Part shown: positions 44,432 through 54,500 of the stretch, piece after piece
How the letters are laid out: every line of letters starts with the position of its first letter
Position numbering within the stretch: position 1 is the stretch's first letter
Source of the DNA: an uncultured SAR116 cluster alpha proteobacterium
Lineage (GTDB): Bacteria; Pseudomonadota; Alphaproteobacteria; Puniceispirillales; Marisalimonadaceae
Direction of reading: 5' to 3'
DNA: 64,000 bases
Assembly: GCA_902537945.1 (NCBI GenBank)
Contig: CACBDG010000011.1
Location: 1 to 64,000 of the forward strand
Made by a program: the position numbers and the translations under genes
The notes under the pieces: generated by a model
The model's database searches: none
What the model was told of the DNA's origin: nothing
What the model saw: the letters and a program-made list of their open reading frames with translations, nothing else

Positions 44432-45502
44432 TTATAAGCCTAAATCAAATGCTGTAACTAAAATCATTAGAGATATTAAAAATAAAAATCCAAATTTTAA
44501 CAAAAATTGTTGTATTGATCCAGATAACGGTTTTTTAAAAATTAACTCATAAGTAAAAAGTAAAATATAACCTCCATCTAATGCGGGTATTGGTAATAAG
44601 TTTATTAAACCTAAGTTAATCGAGAGAACAGCCATCAAAAAAAACATTGAGGTAAATCCTCTATCTAAGCTTGAACCAGATATTTTAGCTATACCAATCG
44701 GCCCAAGCACATCTTCTTTATTAACCTCCAGCAAGAATAATGATTTTAGACCATACAACCATTCTAATGTCATATTTATAGAGTCAATTAAACCAAACTT
44801 TAAAGCAGCTAAAATTGGTAATTTTATCAATTCGGGAGAAACCGCTGTAACACCAATTCTACCAACTGTTACTTTTGAGTTTTTGTCATAGTACTCATAA
44901 GGTACAATAGATAAATGAATAATGCTTTCATTTCTTAAAACTTTAAATAAGAGAGATTTATTTGAATTTTTTTCAACAATATTTTTTATTTCTGAAAAAT
45001 CTTTTATTTTAGAATTATTAATACTAATAATTCTATCACCAGATAAAATACCACCTTGTTCAGCTGGTTTTGAAACTATAACTTCATTAATAACTGGAGG
45101 GGATACATATCTACCATTAAAAAAGTATAGACCCATAATCAAAAGTACACCTAAAAATAAATTTGCTAATGGACCAGATAAAACAATCATAAACCTAGAA
45201 AATAAATTTGCTTGTAAGAAAGTATCTGTGTCCATAGATTCTTTTTGAATATCTTTAGAAAGATGCACTAATTCACCCTTCATTTTAACATAACCACCCA
45301 AAGGTATTAATGAAAACTTCCATCTTGTATTTTTTTTATCCGTATAACCAAATAACTCTGGGCCAAAACCTATAGAAAAAGATTCAACTTTTACACCAGA
45401 TTTAATCGCAGCATAATAATGACCTAGTTCATGAATGAAAATCAATGGTGTTAATACTACAAAAAAACCTAATAATGATATAAGAAAACTATTTTCAAGC
45501 AT
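44432..45502 (-). CDS. rseP: RIP metalloprotease RseP (site-2 protease)
   Basis: Inner membrane zinc protease that cleaves anti-sigma factors and remnant signal peptides. 356 residues. The zinc motif is FIHELGHYYAAIKSG near 22-36. One PDZ domain covers about 125-195 (PAEQGGILSGDRIISINNSKI). The third ligand is in LLPIPALDGGYILL near 305-318. It is shorter than E. coli RseP, which has two PDZ domains; a single PDZ is common in Alphaproteobacteria. The start overlaps dxr by 8 bases. Confidence 0.97.
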   Translation of the reverse strand: MLENSFLISLLGFFVVLTPLIFIHELGHYYAAIKSGVKVESFSIGFGPELFGYTDKKNTRWKFSLIPLGGYVKMKGELVHLSKDIQKESMDTDTFLQANLFSRFMIVLSGPLANLFLGVLLIMGLYFFNGRYVSPPVINEVIVSKPAEQGGILSGDRIISINNSKIKDFSEIKNIVEKNSNKSLLFKVLRNESIIHLSIVPYEYYDKNSKVTVGRIGVTAVSPELIKLPILAALKFGLIDSINMTLEWLYGLKSLFLLEVNKEDVLGPIGIAKISGSSLDRGFTSMFFLMAVLSINLGLINLLPIPALDGGYILLFTYELIFKKPLSGSIQQFLLKFGFLFLISLMILVTAFDLGL

Positions 45503-46652
45503 GTAAATTCTGCCTCTTTATAATATTAAGTGAATTCAACCTTGCAATCTTATCAATTTCAATGACATCATCAATATTCTTTGGTGATGAAGGATTATAA
45601 AAATTCAAAGTCTCATATACAACGTTATAAATATCTGTAAATTTAATTGTCTTATTCAAAAAAGCCTCTACGGCAACTTCATTTGAAGCATTTAATACCA
45701 CTGGAGAACAAAGAGGATTTTGAAGTGCTTCCCAACCTAATTTTAGACCTGGAAATTTTTTCAAATCTGGTTCATAAAAGCTTAGCTTGTTAATATTTGT
45801 CAAAGATATTTTTTCTAAATTAAGGTCTAATCTTGAAGGCCAATTTAGTGCAACGCTTAATGGTGTTATCATATCAGGAAGCCCTAAATTTGCTAGAACC
45901 GACCCATCATTATAATGAACTAAACCATGAATTATGTGTTCTGGATGAATTATTACTTTTATTTTATTACTTTTAATATCAAATAAAACTGAAGCTTCAA
46001 TTATTTCTAATGCTTTATTAAACATTGTTGCACTATCGACAGATATTTTTTGTCCCATTTTCCAAACAGGGTGTTTTAACGCATCTTTGGGTTGAATGTT
46101 TTTAAAATCTTCAAAAGGTGTATTTAAAAATGGTCCTCCTGAAGCAGTAAGTGTTATAAAATCTATGTTGGAGAAATTATTTTTTTCTAAACATTGAAAA
46201 ATTGCACTGTGTTCTGAATCAACTGGTAATATTTTAGCCTTATTTTTATTACTTTTTTCCAAAAAGAGCTTGCCCGCGGAAACTAATGTTTCTTTATTAG
46301 CAATAGCTAAATCATTACCAACACTTATTGCAGCAAATGCTGGATGTAACCCAGACATTCCAGTAATTCCAGATATTACTATATCACAACTAACTTTAGC
46401 TAAATCTACTAAACTAGATGCACCTACACTTAACTTATTTTTACCAAAATAATTTTTAGCATTTTTAGGATTAGACAATACTACATTGGGTACATTAAAT
46501 TCATTAACGATTTCACTTAGTGATTTAACATTATTATGAGCCGAAACACCTACAAGATTAAATTTTTCTTTATTCTTTCTAATTAAACGTAAAGAGGAAT
46601 CGCCTATAGACCCAGTTGAACCCAATAAAATAATATCTTTTTTATTATTCAT
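45495..46652 (-). CDS. dxr: 1-deoxy-D-xylulose-5-phosphate reductoisomerase
   Basis: Commits carbon to the MEP isoprenoid pathway, making 2-C-methyl-D-erythritol 4-phosphate. 385 residues. NADPH-binding ILLGSTGSIGDSSLRLI is at about 8-24, and IANKETLVSAG near 117-127. The metal site is PVDSEHSAIFQCL near 142-154, with LTASGGPFLNTP near 168-179 and KISVDSATMFNKALEIIEA near 199-217. It fits with uppS and cdsA, which use the isoprenoid and phospholipid products. Confidence 0.98.
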   Translation of the reverse strand: MNNKKDIILLGSTGSIGDSSLRLIRKNKEKFNLVGVSAHNNVKSLSEIVNEFNVPNVVLSNPKNAKNYFGKNKLSVGASSLVDLAKVSCDIVISGITGMSGLHPAFAAISVGNDLAIANKETLVSAGKLFLEKSNKNKAKILPVDSEHSAIFQCLEKNNFSNIDFITLTASGGPFLNTPFEDFKNIQPKDALKHPVWKMGQKISVDSATMFNKALEIIEASVLFDIKSNKIKVIIHPEHIIHGLVHYNDGSVLANLGLPDMITPLSVALNWPSRLDLNLEKISLTNINKLSFYEPDLKKFPGLKLGWEALQNPLCSPVVLNASNEVAVEAFLNKTIKFTDIYNVVYETLNFYNPSSPKNIDDVIEIDKIARLNSLNIIKRQNLHA

Positions 46653-46666
46653 TATTAAATTGCTTC

Positions 46667-47503
46667 TTAGTTTATAAAAAAATAAATAAATGGTAAAACT
46701 ACAAAATATCCATCAAATCTGTCCATTAAACCTCCATGGCCGGGAATTAATTTACCACTATCTTTAACTCCTATGTTTCTTTTGAAAATAGATTCCAACA
46801 AATCTCCTAAAAAAGCAAGGATACTTATTATTAATCCGTAAGTAAGAGCATGTGTAAAGTTTAAATTTATAAGATCTCTAATTAAAGCAGATAAAATTAT
46901 TGTAAAAATTATGCCAATTATTGTACCCTCATATGTCTTTCCTTTGCTTATTTTAGGAATTATTTTATTTTGGCCAAATAATTTACCTCCAATGTATGCA
47001 AAAATATCCATTGCACTAACTAAAATAACAACAAATAGTAAAATATTTAATCCATCAGTTTTCTGTAATATGCTGATTAGAGAAAAAAATGAAAAAATTA
47101 TTAAATTTGATATAATAAAGTTTATAAGACTTGATTTCTTATAGATGAAAAAAATCGCATTTATTAACAATGAAATAGAAACAAAAAACCAGAAATTATT
47201 AAAAAATAATGGTAAAATTCGAAATTCAAAAATCTCTAAAATTGTATGTAAAATTAAAAATATTTGTAATAAAATAGATTTAAAAATTTGTAATTTCTTT
47301 TCAAGTATAGCTGATAATTTTTCATATTCAAAAAAAACAAATATAAAAAATAAAGAAAAGAAAATAGAGAAGAAAAGATTACCTAATAAATAAAATGTAA
47401 TAAACAAAATAGATAAAACTAATGTTGAAATAAATCTTTGTTTAAACTCTTTAACATTAACTAACTTGAATATATTAAAAAAAATTTTATTGATCTCCAC
47501 CAT
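46667..47503 (-). CDS. cdsA: Phosphatidate cytidylyltransferase
   Basis: Makes CDP-diacylglycerol for phospholipids. 278 residues with about eight membrane helices. The N-terminal cytoplasmic part is hydrophobic and diverged (Phe/Ile-rich). The C-terminal CDP-DAG synthase signature is complete: FGQNKIIPKISKGKTYEG near 186-203, then KDSGKLIPGHGGLMDRFDGY near 248-267 with the metal-binding Asp residues. It overlaps the uppS end by 17 bases; a later start is possible. Standard uppS-cdsA-dxr-rseP order. Confidence 0.96.
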   Translation of the reverse strand: MVEINKIFFNIFKLVNVKEFKQRFISTLVLSILFITFYLLGNLFFSIFFSLFFIFVFFEYEKLSAILEKKLQIFKSILLQIFLILHTILEIFEFRILPLFFNNFWFFVSISLLINAIFFIYKKSSLINFIISNLIIFSFFSLISILQKTDGLNILLFVVILVSAMDIFAYIGGKLFGQNKIIPKISKGKTYEGTIIGIIFTIILSALIRDLINLNFTHALTYGLIISILAFLGDLLESIFKRNIGVKDSGKLIPGHGGLMDRFDGYFVVLPFIYFFIN

Positions 47504-48173
47504 ATTTTCTTATTCTTTTATAATAATCTTCAATACAGTTTTTTAATTTTAATTTATTAAAATCTGGCCACATTTCTAAAGGAAACATTAATTCAGTATA
47601 AGCAAGATCCCATAATAAAAAGTTTGACAATCTCATTTCACCTCCAGTTCTAATTAAAAGATCGGGGTAAGGTAAATCTTTATTCAAAGTATATTTTTTA
47701 AAATCATCTTCGTTTATTGGATTTATAGTTTTTTTATTAGATAAAATATGATTTATTGCTGAAACAATATCTAGCCGTCCACCATAGTTGAGAGCAAAAG
47801 TGATAACTTCACCATCATTTTTGCTAGTAGATTCGTTTATAATATTAATTTTATTTTTTATTTTTTCTTCAAATGGTAGTAAATCTCCAATAAATCTGAT
47901 TTTGAAATTTTTTTCATGAATTTTAGAAATAGTTTGATCTAAAAATTGATTTAGTAATTTCATTAGAAATGAAATTTCTTTACTAGATCTTTTCCAATTT
48001 TCAGTAGAAAAAACAAAAACGGTAAGGTATTTTAGGTTAAATTCGTCAATATTATTGATAATTTCCCATAAATTTTCAGCGCCTTTTCTGTGACCTTCAT
48101 AAGATGGCAAATTATTAGAACGAGCCCATCTTCTATTGCCATCCATAATAATAGCTAAATGATCTAATTTCAT
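47487..48173 (-). CDS. uppS: Undecaprenyl diphosphate synthase
   Basis: Cis-prenyltransferase that makes the C55 lipid carrier for peptidoglycan and LPS. 228 residues. AIIMDGNRRWARSNNLPSYEGH near 7-28 includes the catalytic Asp and diphosphate-binding Arg. VFVFSTENWKRS near 50-61, FALNYGGRLDI near 130 and PYPDLLIRTGGEMRLSNFLLW near 175-195 follow. Glu in ELMFP coordinates Mg2+. It starts two bases after the frr stop. Confidence 0.98.
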   Translation of the reverse strand: MKLDHLAIIMDGNRRWARSNNLPSYEGHRKGAENLWEIINNIDEFNLKYLTVFVFSTENWKRSSKEISFLMKLLNQFLDQTISKIHEKNFKIRFIGDLLPFEEKIKNKINIINESTSKNDGEVITFALNYGGRLDIVSAINHILSNKKTINPINEDDFKKYTLNKDLPYPDLLIRTGGEMRLSNFLLWDLAYTELMFPLEMWPDFNKLKLKNCIEDYYKRIRKYGGDQ

Positions 48174-48175
48174 AT

Positions 48176-48733
48176 TTAATTATCTAATATTTCTTTTTCT
48201 TTATTTGATAAGATATCATCTATATCTTTTATAAATCTATCTGTAACTTCTTGAATTAAAATTTCATCTTGATGTTTTTGATCTTCGCTTATCTCTCCAT
48301 TTTTTTGAAGTTTTCTAACATTTTCAATATAATCTCTTCTAATATTTCTAACAGCAATTCTAGAATTTTCTGCATATTTTGCTGCAACTTTAATGATTTC
48401 TATTCTTCTTTCTTCTGATAAAGGAGGTATATTTATTCTTATTGCATTACCATCCACCATTGGGTTTAGTCCTAAGGGACTTTCTCTAATGCTTTTTTCT
48501 GTAGCTGCTACAATTGAACTATCCCACACGTTAACTAAAAGCAATCTAGCCTCAGGAACACTTATAGTGCTAATCTGGTTAATCGGCATCAAACTTCCAT
48601 ATGCATTCACATTCACATTATCTAACATAGATGACGATGCCCTTCCAATTCTAAGACCACTTAAATCTTTTTTTAATGAACCTAAAGCTTTTTCCATTCG
48701 TGACTTTATTTCAAGAGTATTTAATTCAACCAT
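48176..48733 (-). CDS. frr: Ribosome recycling factor
   Basis: Splits the post-termination ribosome together with EF-G. 185 residues, three-helix bundle plus beta-sandwich. Recognised by ALGSLKKDLSGLRIGRASSSMLD near 16-38, YGSLMPINQISTISVPEARLL near 45-65, and IRINIPPLSEERRIEIIKVA near 102-121 with RNIRRDYIE near 138. It is 11 bases after pyrH in the universal rpsB-tsf-pyrH-frr order. Confidence 0.98.
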   Translation of the reverse strand: MVELNTLEIKSRMEKALGSLKKDLSGLRIGRASSSMLDNVNVNAYGSLMPINQISTISVPEARLLLVNVWDSSIVAATEKSIRESPLGLNPMVDGNAIRINIPPLSEERRIEIIKVAAKYAENSRIAVRNIRRDYIENVRKLQKNGEISEDQKHQDEILIQEVTDRFIKDIDDILSNKEKEILDN

Positions 48734-48744
48734 ACAATGCTCCC

Positions 48745-49461
48745 TTAATCAGAAATAATAGTAAAAGATCCTTTACCACTCAAAACTTTAGTAAGATTTT
48801 TATTCTTATTGATTGAACACACCAAAATTGGAATTTTGCTTTCTCTTGCTAAAGATATAGCAGAAGCATCCATAACCTTTAAATCTTTACTTAGGACATC
48901 TAAATAATTTAGGTTTTGGTATTTCGTTGCATTTTTATCTTTTTTAGGATCAGCAGAATAAACGCCATCTACAAGAGTTGCTTTTATTATAGCATCACAA
49001 TTCATCTCAGATGCTCTAAGAGCAGCAGCTGTATCTGTTGTAAAGTATGGGTTTCCAGTGCCAGCAGCAAATATAACCACCCTACCTTTTTCCATATGTC
49101 GTTTGGCCCTTCTTCTAATATATTGTTCACATACTGCAGAAATTGGCAATGCAGACATGACTCTTGTTTGGATACCAATTTGTTCCATGGCATTTTGTAT
49201 TGCAAGGCTGTTCATAACAGTGGCTAACATTCCCATATAATCCCCGGTAGCTCTGTCCATACCATTTTTAGTATTTGAAATACCTCTATATATATTGCCA
49301 CCACCAACAACTATACATATTTGAACACCTAATTTGACAACTTCTTCAATCTGATTTGCAAATGATTTTATAACAGCAGGATTAATACCAAAAGAATCGT
49401 CTCCCATCAAAGATTCGCCAGATATTTTCAATAGAATTTTTTTCCAATTAAAGTTATTCAA
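48745..49461 (-). CDS. pyrH: UMP kinase
   Basis: Hexameric amino-acid-kinase-fold enzyme that phosphorylates UMP to UDP. 238 residues. [12 protein letters not shown] near 9-20 binds ATP phosphates; VGGGNIYRG near 52-60, [17 protein letters not shown] near 70-86 and [20 protein letters not shown] near 131-150 complete the site. The start is a TTG with AGGA about six bases upstream; no ATG is in the right place. It is 27 bases after tsf. Confidence 0.98.
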   Translation of the reverse strand: MNNFNWKKILLKISGESLMGDDSFGINPAVIKSFANQIEEVVKLGVQICIVVGGGNIYRGISNTKNGMDRATGDYMGMLATVMNSLAIQNAMEQIGIQTRVMSALPISAVCEQYIRRRAKRHMEKGRVVIFAAGTGNPYFTTDTAAALRASEMNCDAIIKATLVDGVYSADPKKDKNATKYQNLNYLDVLSKDLKVMDASAISLARESKIPILVCSINKNKNLTKVLSGKGSFTIISD

Positions 49462-49488
49462 AATTTATCCTAAACTTTAATAAAATTA

Positions 49489-50412
49489 TTAAATACCAGC
49501 TGTTGCTGCAACTTCAGATGCAAAGTCATTTTCAATAACCTCAATTCCTTCACCTAATTTAAGTATTTTAAAATCTCTAATTATCACATCTGACCCAACT
49601 TCCACAGATAAATTTTTTATAACATCTTTTATTTTTGTTTCACCATCAATTACAGAAACTTGTTCATTTAATACAACTTCCTGAAAAAATTTTTGCATTC
49701 TTCCTTGAACCATTTTTTCGGCAATCTCCTTTGGTTTACCAGAGGAAATAGCTTGATCAATAAGGACTTCTCTTTCTCTTTTAACTAAATCGCTATCCAA
49801 ATCCTCAATATTCAAAGATTTTGGAGACGTTGCTGCGATATGCATTGCGACTTGTTTTCCCACATCTAATAACTTCTTTTCATCTGCTTTTGACTCTATT
49901 GCTACTAAAACACCTAACTTTCCAAGACCTTCAGTAATTTTATTATGAATATAAGAAACTAAAACTCCTTGAGAAATTTCAAGATATTCTGCACGCCTAA
50001 TATTCATGTTCTCGCCAATTGTCGCGATGTTATTTGTCAGTTCTTGATCAACTGTTTTATTTGTGTCTGAAAATGGTAAGGACTTTAAAGTATCAATATT
50101 ATTTTTACTAGTTAAAACAAGATCACTACAAGTTTTTACAAAATTTTGAAATAATTCATTTCTGGCTACAAAGTCTGTTTCAGAATTAACTTCTATCATT
50201 CCTCCCTTTAAACCTTTAATACAAACACCAATTAAACCTTCAGCTGCAACCCTGCTAGATTTTTTTGCTACAGCTGACAATCCATGTTTTCTAAGCCAAT
50301 CAACTGCATCTTCCATATTTCCATTAGATTCAACTAAAGCTTTTTTACAGTCCATCATTCCTGCACCACTTTTTTCTCTTAATTCTTTAACTTTAGATGC
50401 TGACAAACTCAT
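49489..50412 (-). CDS. tsf: Elongation factor Ts
   Basis: Exchanges GDP for GTP on EF-Tu. 307 residues. The N-terminal UBA-like segment is VKELREKSGAGMMDCKKAL at 8-26, followed by NMEDAVDWLRKHG. The core has EVNSETDFVARNELFQNF near 74-91 (the TDFV contact to EF-Tu), KLGVLVAIES near 166 and AMHIAATSPK near 190. It follows rpsB by 76 bases that contain an AT-only palindrome. Confidence 0.98.
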   Translation of the reverse strand: MSLSASKVKELREKSGAGMMDCKKALVESNGNMEDAVDWLRKHGLSAVAKKSSRVAAEGLIGVCIKGLKGGMIEVNSETDFVARNELFQNFVKTCSDLVLTSKNNIDTLKSLPFSDTNKTVDQELTNNIATIGENMNIRRAEYLEISQGVLVSYIHNKITEGLGKLGVLVAIESKADEKKLLDVGKQVAMHIAATSPKSLNIEDLDSDLVKREREVLIDQAISSGKPKEIAEKMVQGRMQKFFQEVVLNEQVSVIDGETKIKDVIKNLSVEVGSDVIIRDFKILKLGEGIEVIENDFASEVAATAGI

Positions 50413-50454
50413 TTATTTTCCTTTCTGTACGTATTAACTCAAATGTTAAAAAAG

Positions 50455-50474
50455 TTTAAATTTATAAATTTAAA
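50455..50474 (-). terminator. AT-only palindrome with T run between rpsB and tsf (possible attenuator)
   Basis: TTTAAATTTATAAATTTAAA is a perfect 20-base palindrome 15 bases after the rpsB stop. On the minus strand it is followed by C and six T. With only A-T pairs the hairpin is weak, so it may act as a partial terminator that lowers tsf relative to rpsB, or may be chance in AT-rich DNA. Confidence 0.4.
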
Positions 50475-50488
50475 ATTCAAAAATTTTA

Positions 50489-51397
50489 TTAAGTTTCTTC
50501 AGTTTCATTTTTTTCAATGTTTTTTTCTATTCCAAAATCTTCATTAGAGTTTTTCTGGCTTGTAAATTCTTCTTTTTCATTATTTAAAAATGCATTATCG
50601 TCAACTGCTTGTTCATCACTAGTTTTATTTTCATTAGAATCATTTTCAGTAACATTTTTTTCAGTTAAATTTTGGTCTTCACCAATATCAATCCCACTTT
50701 GTTCTAAATTACTTTCCATACCTTTAAGAACTGAGGCAGCAACCAAGTCGCAATAAAGAGAAATAGCTCTTAAGGCATCATCGTTTCCAGGTATGGGATA
50801 ATTAACACCAGAAGGATTTGTATTTGTATCACAAATAGCAATTACTGGAATGTTTAAATTATTCGCTTCTAATACCGCAATCGCTTCTTTGTTTGTGTCA
50901 ATTATAAATATGGCATCAGGAATACCATTCATATCTTTTATACCACCCAGGGTTAAATCTAACTTTTCTTTTTGTCTTTCAATATTTAATCTTTCTTTCT
51001 TGGTTAAACTATTAATTTCATTTGAAGAAATTCTTTCTTCTAAGTTTTTTAATTTTTTAATAGATTTTGATACAGTTTCCCAGTTAGTGAGCATGCCACC
51101 GAGCCATCTGTGATTAACGTAATATTGACCGCAATTAGAAGCTGCTTTAGCAATCAAATCAGATGCAGAACGTTTAGTGCCTACAAATAAAAATTTACCG
51201 CCATTTTTTGCTATAGACTGAATTACTTCTAAAGCTTCTTGTAACATAGGAACTGTTTTTTCTAAATTTATTATATGAATACTATTTCTTTTGCCGAAAA
51301 TATATGGTTCCATTTTTGGATTCCATCTTCTTGTATGATGACCAAAATGAACTCCAGCCTCAAGCAATTGGCGCATTGTAAACGTAGGTGATGACAT
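50489..51397 (-). CDS. rpsB: 30S ribosomal protein S2 with acidic C-terminal tail
   Basis: 302 residues from the ATG at 51397 (AAAGGA six bases upstream). An upstream in-frame TTG would add 25 residues unlike any S2 and would swallow the leader. The core has [23 protein letters not shown] near 7-29, [12 protein letters not shown] near 75, [12 protein letters not shown] near 95-106 and the C-terminal [20 protein letters not shown]. After about residue 230 comes a ~70-residue tail rich in Glu, Asn, Asp and Ser with no clear fold. C-terminal extensions occur in other alphaproteobacterial S2, but the sequence is not conserved. Confidence 0.96.
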   Translation of the reverse strand: MSSPTFTMRQLLEAGVHFGHHTRRWNPKMEPYIFGKRNSIHIINLEKTVPMLQEALEVIQSIAKNGGKFLFVGTKRSASDLIAKAASNCGQYYVNHRWLGGMLTNWETVSKSIKKLKNLEERISSNEINSLTKKERLNIERQKEKLDLTLGGIKDMNGIPDAIFIIDTNKEAIAVLEANNLNIPVIAICDTNTNPSGVNYPIPGNDDALRAISLYCDLVAASVLKGMESNLEQSGIDIGEDQNLTEKNVTENDSNENKTSDEQAVDDNAFLNNEKEEFTSQKNSNEDFGIEKNIEKNETEET

Positions 51398-51475
51398 ATT
51401 TTTTCCTTTACCGGTTAATGTTAAAGTAATGTTTTCGAACACCGGACGGTTAAAAAACCAAACATTACACAAGAT
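51398..51475 (-). promoter_or_regulatory. Structured rpsB leader (possible S2 autoregulatory element)
   Basis: The leader RNA can fold with a perfect 9-bp outer stem (51426-51434 with 51460-51468) enclosing a small GGTT-AAAA-AACC hairpin (51448-51459). An alternative 5-bp pairing joins 51411-51415, next to the ribosome site, with 51441-51445 (CCGGT/ACCGG). G+C is locally much higher than the surroundings. This suggests translational or transcriptional autoregulation of rpsB; inference from structure only. Confidence 0.5.
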
Positions 51476-51520
51476 TTGTATTAATTAGATTAATTTAATA
51501 AACATTGCAAGTTTTTAAAA

Positions 51521-54500
51521 TTAAGAGAAAACTATTTTACCAATACCACTTATCATTGAAATATCATTTATAAGATTAGACGACAATTTAATATTTTCTT
51601 TGATTTTAATTTCTACTAGTTTTTCTTCTTTAGTTATATTAATGGTAATATTTGAATGACCAAATTCTAAATTTTCTAACAACGGAACAAGTTTATGCAG
51701 ACATTCATTACTTTTGGTAAATAAATTAATATTATACCTTTGATCTGAAATATAATCATTTAATAAGTATATTCTTTTTGCAAAAATTCTAGAAACTTGG
51801 TTATTTTCATGTTTAATTTCAGAATCTATCAAAATTAGATTTTTTTCTATTAAATAATCTTCATATTTAAGCAATATATCTGAAAAAACATTTATTTCAA
51901 AAGAGCCACTTAAATCATTTAAATAGATTAACGCCCATCTACCTTTTGGAGATTGTCTAATTTGAGTTTTTAAAATTAGACCACATAGTTTTACATTTTT
52001 TTTAATATATTTTTCAGGTTCATTGAGTATTTCAATACTTCTTTTCACATTGATTTTTGATAAAATGTTAGAATAACTATCTAATGGATGAGCTAATAAA
52101 TATAATCCTAAAGCAAAAAACTCATTATTTATATTTTCTTGAAAACTCCACTCTGTAACATCTGGAAGATCGATAATTAGGTTGTTGTATTCATTATTAT
52201 TGAAAAGATTTGATTGGTAGGAATTTTTTTCTTTTTCTAATGAGTGAGAATAGTTTAACATCAAATCAATAGATTTGTATAGCTTATTCCTATTAGATTC
52301 TATCTTATCAAAAGCTCCAGATTTTATTAAACTTTCAAAAGATTTTTTTGTTATTAGGCCATAAGGAACCTTGTTTAAAAAATCATCCATATTTTTAAAT
52401 TCACCATCTTTTTCTCTGATTTGTACAATATTTTTTATAGCATCAGTTCCAATATTCTTAATGGATGATAAAGAATATCTTATTCCAAATTTGCCAGTAC
52501 CAATGTCTTCAATAAGAAACTCATAACTACTTTTGTTAATGCATGGCTGCAGTATTTTTAATCCTAATTTTTTTGCATCTTCTACAAACAAAGATAATTT
52601 TTCTGTATTATTATTTTCTAAAGTCATCATAGAAACGAAAAACTCATAAATATAATTTGTTTTTATCCAAGCAGTTTGATAAGCAATCAAAGCATAAGCA
52701 GCAGCATGTGATTTATTAAAACCATAGCCAGCAAAAGCAGCAATTTGATCAAAAATCTCAATTGCTTTATCTTCACTAATTCCTCTTTTTTTTGTACCAA
52801 ATAAAAAAGATTTCTTTTGTTCAGACATTTCATCTTTATCTTTTTTACCCATTGCTCTTCTTAAATTATCAGCTTTAGCTAGTGAAAAATCAGCCAATAT
52901 TTGTGCAGCTCTTAAAACTTGTTCTTGATAGATAAATATTCCATAAGTTTCTGCTAAAATAGTTTCTAAACTAGAATGCATATAGACAATATTTTCTTTT
53001 CCATGTTTTCTATTTATATAACTTGGTATATTTTCCATCGGACCTGGTCTGTATAAGGATACAACAGCTATAATGTCCTCAAATCTATCTGGTTTTAATC
53101 CAGTTAGAACATCCTTCATGCCACCAGACTCTAATTGAAAAACACCTGTTGTAGATCCAGTTGATAACATTTCATATGTTTTTTTATCATTTAATGAAAT
53201 TTTACTAAGATTAAAATTTTTATCTTTTCGTTTTATTAAGGATTCAGCTTTTGAGAGTACAGTTAAGGTTTTTAAGCCAAGAAAATCAAATTTTACCAAC
53301 CCAGCTTTTTCAACAAATTTCATATTGAATTGAGTAGCTGGTATTTCATCTTCATTAAACTTGTATAATGGAAGTATTTTATGTAGAGGTTTATCACCAA
53401 TTACCAAACCTGCTGCATGTGTTGAAACATGCCTGTTTAAGCCTTCAATATTAATGGCAGTTTCAATTAAATTTTGTACTTCCTCATTTTCTGCAATCTG
53501 ATTCTTAAGTAAATTGTTGGTATCAATGGCTTCTTTAATTGTAATAGATTTTGATGGATTAAAAGGGATTAACTTAGCAATTTTATCTACTTGGCCATAG
53601 GGCATTTCTAATACTCTACCAACATCTCGAATAGCAGCTTTTGCTTGGAGACTACCAAAAGTAATTATTTGAGCTACTTTATCTTTTCCGTATCTATTTC
53701 TAACATAATCAATTACCTCCTCTCTTCTATCTTGACAAAAATCTATGTCAAAATCAGGCATTGAAATACGCTCTGGATTTAAAAAACGTTCAAATAATAA
53801 GCCCCATCTTATTGGATCAAGATCAGTAATACTCAATGACCATGCAACTATTGATCCTGCCCCAGATCCACGACCTGGGCCAACAGGAATCTTGTTTTCT
53901 TTTGACCATTTTATAAAATCATAAACAATTAAAAAATAACCTGCAAAACCCATCTCATTAATAATTTTAAGCTCTTTCTCAAGACGATTTTTATAATTAT
54001 TTATTTCATCATCAGAAAATTTAGTTTGTGATAAATTTAACCTTTCAACTAAACCTTGATGTGATATTTTTGAAAGATAATCAGTTTCACTAATATTTTG
54101 CAACCCAGGGTATTTTGGAAGAATTGGATCACGAGTTTTTACAAAAAAAGAGCATCTTTTGGCTATTACTATAGTGTTTTCAATTGCTTCTGGAATATCT
54201 TTGAATAATGATATCATTTTTTCAGGAGATTTTAAATAATGTTCTTTAGTTACAGATCTTCTATTATTAGATGAAATTGTTATCCCTTTATCTATACACA
54301 TTAAGACTTGATGAGCTTCAAATTTATTTTCATTTTCAAAAAAACAATCATTTGTTGCTACTAGAGGAATATTATTTTCATATGCAAGATCAATTAAAAG
54401 TTTTTCAGCAATTAACTGACTTTTAATCCCATGTCTTTGGAGTTCAATATATAAATTATCATTAAAAATATTTTTTAAATATTTTAATCTCTCATCTACT

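Noticed and set aside
47145-47393. Lys-rich 82-residue plus-strand frame
   Set aside because: Antisense to the cdsA membrane region; composition reflects the complement of Phe-rich codons.
51398-51472. 25-residue N-terminal extension of S2 from an upstream TTG
   Set aside because: The sequence is unlike any S2 and corresponds to the structured leader; the ATG at 51397 has a good ribosome site.
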